Assembly: GCA_014138645.1 (NCBI GenBank)
Contig: JACJIB010000006.1
Span: 310,001-374,000 of the forward strand
Source: Methylorubrum thiocyanatum
GTDB lineage: Bacteria; Pseudomonadota; Alphaproteobacteria; Rhizobiales; Beijerinckiaceae
Length of the DNA stretch: 64,000 nt
Reading direction: 5' to 3'
The notes under the pieces are model-generated. The model saw only the letters and a list, made by a program, of their open reading frames with translations, did no database searches and had not been told where the DNA came from. Shown here piece after piece: positions 1 through 9,188 of the stretch (position 1 is the first letter of the stretch; every line of letters begins with the position of its first letter). The position numbers and the translations under genes are program-made.

Positions 1-40
1 GGCGCTCGGGTTTCGTTTCCATTCCGGGAGATCCGACACC

Positions 41-730
41 ATGCATCGGCGCGATTTTCTGACGACCCTGCTGACCGCCACGGCCGCTTTGGCCGTCACC
101 CGTACCGCCCTGGCCCAACCCTCACCGGCCGGCACCATCCCGGCGCCCGTCTACCTCGCCATGGCGACGAAGGGCGGGCTGTTCCTCGAGAACACGGCGC
201 GCGATGCCCACGCCAAGACCCGCAATCCGCGGGTGAAGGCCTTCAGCCGGGCGGAGGTGACCGAGCAGGTCAACCTCGCCCGCAAGCTCGACCCGTATCT
301 GGAGGCGGCGCCCATGGCGGCCGGCGCGCCTGCCGGCCCGGGCGGCCTCGTCGGCGGCTTGGTCGCCGCGCCGCTGGCGGTGGCGGGCGGCGTTGCGGGG
401 GCGACCGTCGGCGCGGTCGGCGGCGTGGTCGGCGGCGCCCTGGGCATGCCCGGCGGGGGCGGCCCCGGCGGCATGACGACGGACGAGCAGAAGGCGCAGA
501 TCCTGTCGCAGCTCTCCGGAATGCAGCCCGGCCCGGAATACGACGCGATGTTCGTCAACGCCTCGCTCCAGGGGCATCAGGAGGCCCTCAACATCCACGG
601 CTCCTACGCCCAGGCCGGCGACGATCCGGGCCTGCGCCGCATCGCGGCAGGCTCGATTCCGCTGATCCAGCGGCACATCGCGCAGCTCTCGCGGATGCAG
701 GCGACGATGGGCGGCGCGCGGCAGGGTTAG
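41..730 (+). CDS. DUF4142-like exported protein
   Basis: A 229-residue protein that probably acts in the periplasm. Residues 1-26 form a signal peptide with a twin-arginine-like start (HRRDFL), a hydrophobic core and an ALA-Q cleavage region, so Tat export is possible. The remainder looks like a split DUF4142 helical domain: one half at about 35-90 and the other at about 145-225, including an NASLQGHQEALNIH stretch typical of the family. About 50 glycine/alanine/valine-rich residues lie between the halves and look like a low-complexity insertion. No catalytic residues are recognised and the function is unknown. The reading frame is complete, with its ATG close to the left edge of the window. 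Confidence 0.75.
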   Translation: MHRRDFLTTLLTATAALAVTRTALAQPSPAGTIPAPVYLAMATKGGLFLENTARDAHAKTRNPRVKAFSRAEVTEQVNLARKLDPYLEAAPMAAGAPAGPGGLVGGLVAAPLAVAGGVAGATVGAVGGVVGGALGMPGGGGPGGMTTDEQKAQILSQLSGMQPGPEYDAMFVNASLQGHQEALNIHGSYAQAGDDPGLRRIAAGSIPLIQRHIAQLSRMQATMGGARQG

Positions 731-853
731 GCCGGGACGACGCGGCGCATCGCTCTGGATTTTGATTCCTGAGGGATTTGATGGGCGGTGCGCCCTCAAG
801 ACGTTCGGTGAAGGTTCCTCCGGGCCCGCGGACTGCGCCTCCCGGAGGTCCCC

Positions 854-1225
854 CTATGGCCAGAATGGCGTCCGAGCCCGAGGCTGCACCGGAGGAAAGG
901 CCGACGCGGGATCCTTGCCCTCTTCTGCCAAAGCGTGAACCGTCTTCCAATACGATTTCAACCAGTTTCGGGCGTCGATCACACCTACGAACGTCCCCAT
1001 CACCATCCCAACCGAAGCAGCTATGACGATCTTAGACAGGTCCCACCGCAACAAATATTCGCCAGGACCGGGACCGGGACTGATCATCGAACCGACACCC
1101 GAGGCCAATCCAATAATCGTAAAGTAGAAGAATTTTTTCGCCACGATTGCAGCGAACTTCCTGTGTTTGAAACTCAAGGAGCGAGCCCTCCCACCGAAGC
1201 ACTCGCCCCAAAGAAGCATGATCAC
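854..1225 (-). CDS. Small two-helix membrane protein, hypothetical
   Basis: A 123-residue frame with two convincing hydrophobic helices at about residues 27-49 and 66-84, the second followed by a charged stretch (DARNWLKSYWK). GC is visibly lower than in neighbouring genes. The start is uncertain: a GTG and an ATG two codons later are both possible and neither has a strong ribosome binding site. No family is recognised. It lies alone between a DUF4142 gene and a TetR-like regulator. The alternating charged and hydrophobic pattern supports coding on this strand more than on the overlapping plus-strand frame. Confidence 0.45.
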   Translation of the reverse strand: MIMLLWGECFGGRARSLSFKHRKFAAIVAKKFFYFTIIGLASGVGSMISPGPGPGEYLLRWDLSKIVIAASVGMVMGTFVGVIDARNWLKSYWKTVHALAEEGKDPASAFPPVQPRARTPFWP

Positions 1226-1363
1226 ATATTCAACCCGTTACGCGGGCATTCCTCAGCGAGGATTGTCCACACCGAGTTGCGCACCCGCCCTTCGGATCGG
1301 CCTGTCCTGAGCGATGTCGGCAAACCCGTTCGGCCCTAGTTCGAACAGGCTCGTCGTAGCCGC

Positions 1364-2143
1364 TCAGATCGCCGCGGCCGGGTCGCGATCCTCTCCGTCG
1401 CCTCCGGGCGGCGTCCGGTCGCGGGGAGCGCGGCGCTCCATCAGGGCACGGCCGAGGGCGCGCAGGGGCGCGGTGAGCCGGCGGGCGTCGTCGGCGCGCT
1501 CCATGATCGTCTCGCCGCGACGGATCTCGCGGTCGAGCTTGGCCATGGTGCGGGCGAGCGCCGGATCGTCATCGTCCAGCCAGACCTCGACGGTGCGGGC
1601 GAAGGCGATGACGGTGCCCTGCAGCTTGAGCCGGCCCAGCGGCCCCTCGGTGTCGATGCCGGCGGCGGCCAGCATGTAGCGGTGCGAGTTGAGGGCGACC
1701 CCGTTCAGCGCCAGCATCGAGAGAACGTCGCCGCGCAGGGCGAAGGCGATGCGGCGCAGGGCCGGCTTGTAGGGGGCCATCGCGTCGAGACGGCGCATCA
1801 GCACGTCGAACAGGCGCTCGCGGGCCGGCTCGTCGGCGAGGTCGCCGGTGTCGATCTCCAGCACCTTGCGGTCGATGATGCGCGACAATCCGCCGAGCAC
1901 GGCCCCCTTCGAGGGGAACAGGTCCCGCAGCTCCGCGAGGCTCAGGCCCGCCTCCCGGGCGATGTCACCGACCTCGATGTCGTTCCAGGGCTGCTCGGCG
2001 GCAAGCCGCATCAGTGCCTCGACCGCGGCCTCGCGCGGGTTGGGCTTGTGCGAGGCGGTGGCCTGCGGATCGGCCGATTGCGACGAATCGGACGGCTTAC
2101 CCGTCTGGGACTTGCCGGTCTCGGGCTCGGGGGCCGTGTCCAT
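1364..2143 (-). CDS. TetR-family-like protein (possible COQ9 relative)
   Basis: A 259-residue protein. After a charged, disordered leader of about 45 residues, residues 47-95 fit a TetR helix-turn-helix (a PWNDIEVGDIAREAGLS-type recognition region followed by LRDLFPSKGAVL). The C-terminal half contains a tryptophan followed by acidic residues and a TMAKLDREIRRGE-type helix, which recalls COQ9, the lipid-binding ubiquinone biosynthesis factor that shares the TetR fold. It could therefore be a transcription factor or a COQ9-like protein; the sequence alone does not decide. I chose the ATG at 2143 because upstream codons in this frame do not look coding. It is transcribed in the same direction as proC, about 70 bases downstream of it. 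Confidence 0.7.
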   Translation of the reverse strand: MDTAPEPETGKSQTGKPSDSSQSADPQATASHKPNPREAAVEALMRLAAEQPWNDIEVGDIAREAGLSLAELRDLFPSKGAVLGGLSRIIDRKVLEIDTGDLADEPARERLFDVLMRRLDAMAPYKPALRRIAFALRGDVLSMLALNGVALNSHRYMLAAAGIDTEGPLGRLKLQGTVIAFARTVEVWLDDDDPALARTMAKLDREIRRGETIMERADDARRLTAPLRALGRALMERRAPRDRTPPGGDGEDRDPAAAI

Positions 2144-2213
2144 GATCCGTGCTCCGTGTTCGGTTCGACGTCTCATGTAGGGGCGAAGCCGCCAGGTTGA
2201 ACCCGTCGCGCCC

Positions 2214-3044
2214 TCAGCCGGACAATTCGCCCGCCCGGCGCTTGGCCGCAGCGACCGCCTCCCGCATCAGGTCGGGCACAGCCCCCTCGCGCATCAGCAC
2301 GGTGAGCGCCGCCGCGGTGGTGCCGCCGGGCGAGGTGACGTCCCGGCGCAGTTGCCCGGCCTCGCGGGTATCGGCATCGAGCAGCGCCCCGGCGCCGGCG
2401 ATGGTGGCGCGAGCGAGCTGGGCCGACAGGTCCGGCGGAAGGCCCGCCGCCACGCCGGCTTCCGCGAGCGCCTCGGCCAGCAGGAAGACGTAGGCCGGGC
2501 CGGATCCCGAGACCGCGGTCACCGCATCGATCAGCGCCTCGTCGTCGAGCCACGCGACGAGGCCGGAGCTGGCGAGCAGCCGCTCCGCCCCCGCCCGCGC
2601 CTGCGGCCCGACCTCGGGGCTGCCGACGGCGCCGGTCGCGCCCCGGCCGATGCTGGCGGGCAGGTTGGGCATGGCCCGCACCACCGCGCGGGCGGCCGGC
2701 AGGCGGCGCTTCAGGTCGGCGATGGTCTTGCCCGCCAGGATCGAGACGACGAGGGTGTCCGGGCCGATCCAGGGCGAGAGCGCGGGCGCCGCCGCATCGA
2801 GAACCTGCGGCTTGATCCCGAGCACCAGCGCCCCGGCCGGACCGTCGGCGTGTGGGTTGAGGCGCAAGGCCCGCTCGGCGCAGAGCCCGGCGATCTCGGG
2901 GGCGGGCTGCGGATCGACGACCGTCACCGCGGCGGGATCGAGACCGCCCGCGAGCCAGCCCCGCAGCAGGGCCGCTCCCATCTTGCCGGCACCGGCCAGA
3001 ACCAGGGGGGTGGGGAAGGCGGTCGGATCGGTCGCGCGCGTCAT
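2214..3044 (-). CDS. proC: Pyrroline-5-carboxylate reductase
   Basis: A 276-residue enzyme catalysing the last step of proline synthesis: NAD(P)H-dependent reduction of 1-pyrroline-5-carboxylate to L-proline in the cytoplasm. An N-terminal Rossmann fold carries a GAGKMGAALLRGW dinucleotide-binding motif near residue 19. The family signature AVSGSGPAYVFLL lies near residue 165, and the C-terminal dimerisation domain ends with DVTSPGGTTAAAL. Length is normal for the family (260-280). The ATG at 3044 places the binding motif at the expected distance; a longer in-frame start exists at 3071 but adds only an Arg-rich leader. The YbjN-domain gene lies about 45 bases upstream in the same direction, so the two may be cotranscribed. 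Confidence 0.95.
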   Translation of the reverse strand: MTRATDPTAFPTPLVLAGAGKMGAALLRGWLAGGLDPAAVTVVDPQPAPEIAGLCAERALRLNPHADGPAGALVLGIKPQVLDAAAPALSPWIGPDTLVVSILAGKTIADLKRRLPAARAVVRAMPNLPASIGRGATGAVGSPEVGPQARAGAERLLASSGLVAWLDDEALIDAVTAVSGSGPAYVFLLAEALAEAGVAAGLPPDLSAQLARATIAGAGALLDADTREAGQLRRDVTSPGGTTAAALTVLMREGAVPDLMREAVAAAKRRAGELSG

Positions 3045-3089
3045 GGGCCCTCGATCCCACCGCCGACGCACCGAATCAAGGCCGGCGGC

Positions 3090-3596
3090 TTACGCCTCCC
3101 CCTCGGTCTCGAACAGCACCGCGTCGAGAGCCTCGCGGGCCTCCTTGCCGGCCCAGAGCACGAACTGGAACGCCTGATAGTAGCGCTCGCAGGCGTCGGT
3201 CGCCGTCTTCATCATCATCGCGCACTGTCCCTGCGTCGGCGCGATGCCGTCGGTGAGCAGCAGGGAATGGCGAAACATCACCACGCTGTCCGACGACCAC
3301 AGATCGAAATGGCCGATCCAGAGCTGCTCGTTCACGAGGGCGACGAGCCGCAGGATCTCGGCCCGGCGCCGCTCCGGCACCTTCAGGTCGAAGGCGGCGG
3401 CCACGTGCAGCGATTCGACTTCCTCGATCCAGGTGAAGGCGACGTGGTACTCGGCCCAGCGGCCCGAGACGGAAACCGACATCTCGTCGGTCTCGATACG
3501 GTCGAAGATCCAGTCCCGCAGCGAGGCGAGGCGCTCGACGACATCGAGCGGGTGCTCCGGCCGGTCGCTGTCTTCGATAAAGCTAAGCTGGGTCAT
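3090..3596 (-). CDS. YbjN domain-containing protein
   Basis: A 168-residue cytoplasmic protein matching the YbjN (bacterial sensory transduction regulator-like) family common in alphaproteobacteria. The pattern seen is an N-terminal helix (HPLDVVERLASLRDW), a beta-rich core (WAEYHVAFTWIEEVESLHVAAAF), the conserved VNEQLWIGHFDLW segment at about residue 88, and a helical tail. The molecular role of the family is not settled; chaperone-like or regulatory roles have been proposed. The start at 3596 was chosen because residues upstream in this frame look non-coding. It sits directly upstream of proC on the same strand, an arrangement I recall as common in Rhizobiales. Confidence 0.8.
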   Translation of the reverse strand: MTQLSFIEDSDRPEHPLDVVERLASLRDWIFDRIETDEMSVSVSGRWAEYHVAFTWIEEVESLHVAAAFDLKVPERRRAEILRLVALVNEQLWIGHFDLWSSDSVVMFRHSLLLTDGIAPTQGQCAMMMKTATDACERYYQAFQFVLWAGKEAREALDAVLFETEGEA

Positions 3597-3923
3597 GGCG
3601 ATCCAAGTTGTCGAACCGGTCGAGGCACTCGATCGGGCCGGCGGGCAAAGCAGGGCCGTGACGGGAGTCGGGGCGACCTCCGTCGATCTCCGTCCTGCGG
3701 AGGGGTTCAATCCAGATTTCACGACCCCGGGGTTCGGTTCCACCTTTCCGCCGGGGCGAATCAACTTCGGATCGTTTATAGCCCGCGCGCCCCGCGGGCT
3801 TCAAAGCATCGCCCCGGCATCAGCGGTGGGCAACGCGGCTATCCACCGATGCTTCCTGTGCAAAGAAATCCGGATTCCGCGTTTTCCCTCAAGGGTGAGT
3901 CTTCGGCGACTCTGTGCTGCCGC
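3597..3923. other. Intergenic region without a gene
   Basis: About 330 bases between two minus-strand genes. No convincing frame is seen. A GC-rich hairpin (stem 3781-3787 with 3793-3799) lies 125-145 bases downstream of the UbiK-like gene and may help end its transcript, although it lacks a T-run. The remainder should contain the promoter of the YbjN/proC unit. Confidence 0.4.
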
Positions 3924-4205
3924 TCAGACCGATTCCGTGCTGCCGGCGCTGCCCGGCTCGGCGCCGAGCCGGGCCTCCAGGGCGCTGACCCGGGCGGCGA
4001 GCGCGTCGTTCTGGCTGCGGAGTGCGGCGACGAGATCGCGCAGCACGTCCACCTCCTCGCGGGTGGCGACATCCATGTCGCGGATCAGGCGCTCGACCTG
4101 GCCCTTGAACATCGTCTCCGCCTCGCGGCGCACGCCCTGGGCGGCCCCGGCGGCATCGGTGAACAGGCGGGCGACGTCGTCGAATAGGCGGTTCGAGCCT
4201 TGCAT
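3924..4205 (-). CDS. ubiK: UbiK-family ubiquinone biosynthesis accessory factor
   Basis: A 93-residue coiled-coil protein of the BMFP/YqiC/UbiK type. The first 25 residues contain the NRLFDDVARLFTDAAGAAQG motif region, followed by a helix with REAETMFKGQVERLIRDMD. A second leucine-zipper-like helix (VLRDLVAALRSQNDALAARVSALEARL) occupies about residues 50-80. In enterobacteria UbiK is an accessory factor of late ubiquinone biosynthesis that binds lipids and forms trimers. The alphaproteobacterial relative is assigned here on motif pattern, length (normally 80-100) and high coiled-coil potential. It is divergent from the following two-component operon. Confidence 0.75.
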   Translation of the reverse strand: MQGSNRLFDDVARLFTDAAGAAQGVRREAETMFKGQVERLIRDMDVATREEVDVLRDLVAALRSQNDALAARVSALEARLGAEPGSAGSTESV

Positions 4206-4446
4206 GGGGATTCTCCTCCGGCGCCCGGACCTGTTCGAGCACGCCGCACCGACATAAGAATCGGCGGCCGGCAGGGCAATCGAGCCCGTCCGCGAAACGA
4301 CCGGGCCGGCGCGGCGCGGGGCGCGGAAAACCGGCCCGGATTGTTACCGCAGGTGTCGGGACACGCAGCGGAAACGCGCGGTTACAATCTTCAGGGCCGG
4401 CCATACTTCCAGGCGGAGAGGGCGCAGGCGTAAGACTCGTCCCGTC

Positions 4447-5169
4447 ATGACCACGAACCAGCCGACGCCCCACATCCTCGTCGTCGAGGACGACCGCGAG
4501 ATCAGCGCCCTCGTCGCGCGCTACCTGCGCGCCAACGAGTGCCGGGTGAGCCTCGCGGGCGACGGGCGCGAGATGGACCGGGTGCTGGCCGATGCCCGGG
4601 TCGATCTCATCGTCCTCGACCTGATGCTGCCGGGCGAGGATGGCCTGAGCCTGTGCCGGCGCCTCAGGGCCTCGTCGCAGGTGCCGATCCTGATGCTCAC
4701 GGCCAAATCGGAGGAGATCGACCGGATCGTCGGGCTGGAGATCGGCGCCGACGACTATCTCGGCAAACCGTTCAACCCGCGCGAATTGCTGGCGCGCATC
4801 CGGGCGATCCTGCGGCGCAAGGGCGCCGAGCCGCAGGACGGGGACGGTGCGCGCCGCTTCCACTTCTCGGGCTGGACCCTCGATGTCGGCTTGCGCCAAG
4901 TGCTGAGCCCGGAGGGCGCGCGCATCGCCGTCACGGGGGCCGAGTTCGACCTGCTCCACGCGCTTTGCCTGCGGCCGGGGCGCGTCCTCTCCCGCGATCA
5001 GCTCCTCGACCTCACCCAGGGGCGAGCAGCGGGGCCGTTCGAGCGCAGCATCGACGTCCTGGTCTCACGCATCCGCCAGAAGATCGAGCGCGACCCGCGC
5101 AACCCCGAGATCATCCGCACGATCCGCTCGGGCGGCTACCTGTTCGCGCCGGAGATCGGCCGCTCATGA
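4447..5169 (+). CDS. OmpR-family response regulator
   Basis: A 240-residue two-component regulator. The receiver domain (about 8-122) shows the acidic pair in VVEDD, the phosphoacceptor aspartate in IVLDLMLPGEDG, a conserved threonine in LMLTAKS and the lysine in GKPFNPRELLAR. The C-terminal winged helix (about 138-236) has the TGAEFDLL, RVLSRDQLLDLTQGR and RSIDVLVSRIRQK segments of the OmpR/PhoB class. Its stop overlaps the start of the histidine kinase by four bases (ATGA), so the pair is translationally coupled. The stimulus is not evident. Because it belongs to the chromosomal part and lacks metal genes nearby, an osmotic or envelope role is the default guess only. Confidence 0.9.
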   Translation: MTTNQPTPHILVVEDDREISALVARYLRANECRVSLAGDGREMDRVLADARVDLIVLDLMLPGEDGLSLCRRLRASSQVPILMLTAKSEEIDRIVGLEIGADDYLGKPFNPRELLARIRAILRRKGAEPQDGDGARRFHFSGWTLDVGLRQVLSPEGARIAVTGAEFDLLHALCLRPGRVLSRDQLLDLTQGRAAGPFERSIDVLVSRIRQKIERDPRNPEIIRTIRSGGYLFAPEIGRS

Positions 5170-6647
5170 GCACCGTAAGAACGGCAACGGGACCGGCCGA
5201 GGCTCCGCCAACCACCGCACCGCACCCCACGCGGCGCCCGGCCTGGCTGCGGCTTCCCTGGCCGCGCCCGAAAAAGGCGGCCGGGCAGATCGCGCTCCTC
5301 GTCGTCGCGGCCCTGCTCGCCGCCCACGTGCTCGCGGCGGTCGCGGTGCTGGCCCTGCGGGAACCCTGGCGCCCAGACGAGCGGCCGGGGGTGGCCGCGA
5401 CCCGGCTCTCCACCGTCGCGCGGCTCCTCGACGCCGCCGAGCCGGCCGAGCGCGACGGGCTTCTCCGGGCGGCGGCGCAGGGCCTGCCGACCCTGCGGAT
5501 CGCCCCCTGGGACGGTGCCGCGCCGTCGGCGGAGCCGGGGAGGGCGGAGGACGAGATCGGGCACCATCCCCTGATCGAGCGCCTGCGTGACGGCTTCGGG
5601 CGGACGCTGCCGGTGACCGACCTCTCCCCCGGCCACGACCGGGGCAGATCCGGCGTCCTGCAGATCGGCATCACCACCCCGTCGGGCGCCCGGATGCGGG
5701 CGGTCCTGCCCGACGATTTCCCGCGCCCGCCGGCGCAGGGGCCGATCATCTTCACCTTCGTCTTCCTCGGCGTCAGCCTCACGCTGCTCTCGTTCTGGGC
5801 GACGCGGGCACTGACCGCGCCGCTCGCCGGCCTCGCCGCGGCGGCGGAGGCGTTCGGCACCGCGGAGGAGCCGCCGCCCCTGCCCAAGCGCGGACCGGAG
5901 GAGGTGCTGGCGCTCGCCCGCGCGCTCGACCGGATGCGCACCCGCCTCCTGCGCCTGCTCGACGACCGCACGCAGATGCTGGCCGCGATCAGCCACGACC
6001 TGCGCACCCCGATCACCCGCCTGCGGCTGCGCGCCGAGTTCATCGAGGACGAGCGCGCCCGCGAGATGACCCTGCGCGACCTCGACCAGATGAACGGCCT
6101 CGTGGAATCCGCGCTCTCCTATGTACGGGACGGGCAGGGGACGCCGGGGGAGGGCGAGACCACGCTGATCGACCTCGCTTCGGTGGTGCAGACGGTCTGC
6201 GACGGGTTCTCTGATATCGGCGCGGCGGTGAGTCTGGAGCGGACCCGGCACGTCCTCGTGCGCGGCCGCCCCGACGACCTCCAGCGGGCGATCACCAACC
6301 TCGTCGACAACGCCGTGAAGTACGGCGGCGGCGCCCGCCTCGTCATGGGACCGGCGGGGTCCGGCGACCGTCCGGGCGTGGCGGTGGAGGTGCTCGACGA
6401 CGGGCCCGGCATTCCCGATGCCGAGCGCAGCGCCATGCTCCAGCCGTTCGTGCGCGGCGACCGTGCTCGCAACCTCGATGCCGCGAGCGGCTTCGGCCTC
6501 GGCCTGTCGATCGTGCTCGCCATCGTCGAGGGCCATGGCGGGCGCCTGCGCCTGGAGAACCGCCCCGGCGGCGGCTTCTGCGCCCGCATCGAGCTGCCGC
6601 TCGCCGCCGGACGATCCGGGGAGACAGGCGCCGGCAAGGCGGCGTAA
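5166..6647 (+). CDS. Sensor histidine kinase (EnvZ-like)
   Basis: A 493-residue inner-membrane kinase partner of the preceding regulator. A proline-rich cytoplasmic leader precedes TM1 (about 40-65). A periplasmic sensor region of about 130 residues follows, then TM2 (about 195-217), a HAMP linker and the dimerisation/phosphoacceptor helix with AAISHDLRTPITRLRLR, placing the histidine at residue 277. The ATP-binding domain has an N box (TNLVDNAVKYGG), a G1 box (DDGPGIP) and a G2 box (GFGLGLSIV). The ATG at 5166 overlaps the regulator stop. All kinase motifs are intact, so it should be active. Confidence 0.92.
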   Translation: MSTVRTATGPAEAPPTTAPHPTRRPAWLRLPWPRPKKAAGQIALLVVAALLAAHVLAAVAVLALREPWRPDERPGVAATRLSTVARLLDAAEPAERDGLLRAAAQGLPTLRIAPWDGAAPSAEPGRAEDEIGHHPLIERLRDGFGRTLPVTDLSPGHDRGRSGVLQIGITTPSGARMRAVLPDDFPRPPAQGPIIFTFVFLGVSLTLLSFWATRALTAPLAGLAAAAEAFGTAEEPPPLPKRGPEEVLALARALDRMRTRLLRLLDDRTQMLAAISHDLRTPITRLRLRAEFIEDERAREMTLRDLDQMNGLVESALSYVRDGQGTPGEGETTLIDLASVVQTVCDGFSDIGAAVSLERTRHVLVRGRPDDLQRAITNLVDNAVKYGGGARLVMGPAGSGDRPGVAVEVLDDGPGIPDAERSAMLQPFVRGDRARNLDAASGFGLGLSIVLAIVEGHGGRLRLENRPGGGFCARIELPLAAGRSGETGAGKAA

Positions 6648-6829
6648 CCGTCGCCTGCGCAGAACGCGGAAGGAGGGCGCCGACGCCGACCAGAGATCCA
6701 TCCTCGTGACCCTCCGATCCGGCGCAAGAGGATCGATTGCGAGCGCCCAATTCAGAGGTGCGCCCGCAAGGATTCTGCAACCCCCTTGCTCTAGCGTCGG
6801 GGGATTGGAATGGCCTGGTTCTCGCCTCG

Positions 6830-8002
6830 ATGAGTCTCTCCCGAACCGCGAACATCGAGGGCGAGTTTGCAAGCCTCAACCAGTTGCGGTTCTCCCCCCC
6901 CATCGAGGAGCGCTTCGAGACGGAGGGCCTGCCTGAGCGCATCAGGCTCGCCCAGGCGACGCTGTTCGCCGCCATCCTTCTCTACAATATCTACTCCGTG
7001 GCCGACTGGATGATCCTGCCGGATGTGCTCGGCCCGCTCGCCGTGATGCGCCTGGGCGTCTACACGCCGCTGACCCTGCTTACGATCTGGATCCTGCCAC
7101 GGCGGACACGGACCTGGCAGGTCGACGGGATGCTGGTGGGGGGCTGTTTCCTCTCAGTGCTGATGCCGTCCGCGATCATCTCGTTCAGCGCGTCGCACTA
7201 CGTCGCGACCTACCAGCTCGGCGCCATGCTCGTCATCGTCTACATGGTCCTGGCGCAGCGGGTCCGGTTCCGGATGGCGGTGATCGGGATGGTGCTGATC
7301 GTCGTGACCCAGATCACAACCGTCGCGCACCGGCCTGAGGTCGATGCCCCGACCTTCTGGTACATCGTGGTGTTCTACCTCATCGCGGCGGCCATCATCC
7401 TCCTGGGATCGTTCGTGCTGGAGCGGACGGAGCGCTACGGCTTTCTCCAGCGCCTCCGGGTCGAAGCGATGATCGAGCACAACGCCGAGATGGCCCGGAC
7501 CGATCAACTGACGGGCCTGTTCAACCGGCACCATCTCGCGACCATCGGCGTCGATCTCATCCCCAAGAGCGACAGGGAGCCCCTCGGGGCGCTCCTGATC
7601 GACATCGACCACTTCAAGCGGTTCAACGACACCCAGGGCCATCTGGCGGGCGACCGGTGCATCCGCACCGTCAGCGATCTGGTGCGCGAGATGCTGATCC
7701 CGGCCAACGAAAACACCCCCCCGGTGGGAACGGCCGTCCGCTTCGGAGGCGAGGAGATCCTCGTGCTGCTGCCGGGCATGGATGCGGCGCAGGCCGCCGC
7801 GCTCGGGGACGCCATCCGTCGACGCGTGGAAGGCGTCGGGATTCCCCATCCCGGCCTCGGGCCGACGGCCGTGGTGACGCTGTCGATCGGCGTCGCCGCC
7901 TGGAAGAAGGGCCATAAGGAGCTGGACACGCTCGTGAACGCCGCCGATGCCGCCCTCTATCAAGCGAAGAATCTCGGCCGCAACCGGGTGGCGGTGGCCT
8001 GA
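6830..8002 (+). CDS. Membrane-anchored diguanylate cyclase
   Basis: A 390-residue protein predicted to make cyclic di-GMP from two GTP. The N-terminal half contains about six transmembrane helices (roughly 52-230), a region with no recognised sensor family. A GGDEF domain follows, opening with RTDQLTGLFNRHHL and carrying an active-site GGEEI variant at about residues 306-310, a functional form in known cyclases. No RxxD inhibitory site is seen at the usual position just upstream, and there is no EAL domain. I chose the ATG at 6830; the longer frame from 6737 adds residues without recognisable features. It is alone, about 180 bases downstream of the kinase. Confidence 0.88.
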   Translation: MSLSRTANIEGEFASLNQLRFSPPIEERFETEGLPERIRLAQATLFAAILLYNIYSVADWMILPDVLGPLAVMRLGVYTPLTLLTIWILPRRTRTWQVDGMLVGGCFLSVLMPSAIISFSASHYVATYQLGAMLVIVYMVLAQRVRFRMAVIGMVLIVVTQITTVAHRPEVDAPTFWYIVVFYLIAAAIILLGSFVLERTERYGFLQRLRVEAMIEHNAEMARTDQLTGLFNRHHLATIGVDLIPKSDREPLGALLIDIDHFKRFNDTQGHLAGDRCIRTVSDLVREMLIPANENTPPVGTAVRFGGEEILVLLPGMDAAQAAALGDAIRRRVEGVGIPHPGLGPTAVVTLSIGVAAWKKGHKELDTLVNAADAALYQAKNLGRNRVAVA

Positions 8003-8190
8003 TCCCAACGGTGCCGGGGCCGGCGTCCTGGGACGCGCCTCGGATCCGGCTGGAATGCGGGCGCGGACGGCAGCCGCGAGAGCCGTATCCGACCGGCCCG
8101 TATCGGGCCGATGCCTTTAGGTCTTCGTTCCGACGCGCAGTCTTTCGACGAACCGGCGACCACCTCGTCGAAACACCCTCTGCAACGCCA

Positions 8191-8847
8191 TCAAAACTCC
8201 ATGTCGAGTTCCTCGATCTCCTCCGGCTCGCTCTCGGCGAGCGCCGCCCACTCGTTCATCAGGTCCCAGGCGAGGATCGTGTCGCGGTAGGTCGCGGCGG
8301 TGTAGGGGAGGGTGACGTCGTAGGTGCGGAAGCGGGTGCAGACGGGGGCGTACATCGCGTCCGCCAGCGTGGGACGCGCCCCGAACAGGTAGGGTCCGCC
8401 CGAGCGCGACAGGCAATCCTCGAAGATGGCGCAGATGCGCTCGATGTCGCCCTTGGCGCCGTTGAAGATCTTGAAGCCCCGGTGGAGGCTGCGCAGGTTC
8501 ATCGGCAGGGCCGAGCGCAGGTTGACGAAGCCGCCATGCATCTCGCCCGAGACCGCGCGGCAGCGGGCGCGCTCCGCGGGCGCCTCGGGCAGCAGGCCGG
8601 CGTCGGGCCGGATCTCGTTGAGATATTCGGCGATGGCGAGGACGTCCCATACCGCGATCGCGCCGTGCTCCAGGCGCGGCACGAGGAAGGACGGCGAGAG
8701 GTGGAGCAGTTCGGCCCGGGTCGAGGCGTCCGCGCCGGACAGAACCTCCACCGCGAGGTCGAGCCCGGCCATCCGGCACAGCAGCCAGCCGCGCAGCGAC
8801 CAGGACGAGTAGTTGCGGCTGGAGATCGTGAGCGTCGCCTCGGCCAT
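8191..8847 (-). CDS. Glutathione S-transferase family protein
   Basis: A 218-residue cytoplasmic protein with an N-terminal thioredoxin-like domain (ISSRNYSSWSLRGWLLCRMAG at the start, then FLVPRLEHGAIAVWDVLAIAEYLNE, which carries the cis-proline and the glutathione-contacting acidic/serine-like region). An all-helical C-terminal domain carries the family N-capping motif PTLADAMYAPV. The SSWSLR start resembles the alphaproteobacterial subgroup that includes maleylacetoacetate isomerase-like and other uncharacterised transferases, so the substrate is unknown. Length is normal. The ATG at 8847 gives the expected short leader before the first beta strand. The gene is convergent with the cyclase and divergent from phaZ. 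Confidence 0.85.
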   Translation of the reverse strand: MAEATLTISSRNYSSWSLRGWLLCRMAGLDLAVEVLSGADASTRAELLHLSPSFLVPRLEHGAIAVWDVLAIAEYLNEIRPDAGLLPEAPAERARCRAVSGEMHGGFVNLRSALPMNLRSLHRGFKIFNGAKGDIERICAIFEDCLSRSGGPYLFGARPTLADAMYAPVCTRFRTYDVTLPYTAATYRDTILAWDLMNEWAALAESEPEEIEELDMEF

Positions 8848-9188
8848 GGCCTTCCCCCCGGATTCGCGTCGGCCCGCATCCGCGATCCGAGCCTTGGACG
8901 CCGAGCAGGCCATCCAAGACTCGTGCCGCACCTGAGCCGCCCGTGTCGCCCTTCGAGCAATACAATTCTTCTCGTGTCGATACGCCCTGCAAAGTGATGC
9001 AACCACGTCACACCGGCGCGGCTTATACTTTTGATTGGTTGCGCCCAATCCAGAACCGCTTAGCCTGCTTCGTCCGGCATCGTTTCGCGGGGGCGGCGGT
9101 GGCGATCGAAAAAGCGGAGCGGGCGAATCCGGGCCGTTCGCGAGACAGTGGCGCGTGCAGGCACCTTGCGCGCTTGGAGTTTGGCCCG
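8848..9188. promoter_or_regulatory. Divergent intergenic region between GST gene and phaZ
   Basis: About 340 bases containing the promoters of both flanking genes. A relatively AT-rich patch at about 8960-9050 is the most promoter-like part. No convincing coding frame is seen, and I do not assign exact promoter boxes. Confidence 0.35.

Noticed and set aside
778..1026. 82-codon plus-strand frame
   Set aside because: Pro/Arg-rich composition typical of antisense reading; the opposite strand encodes a more plausible membrane protein.
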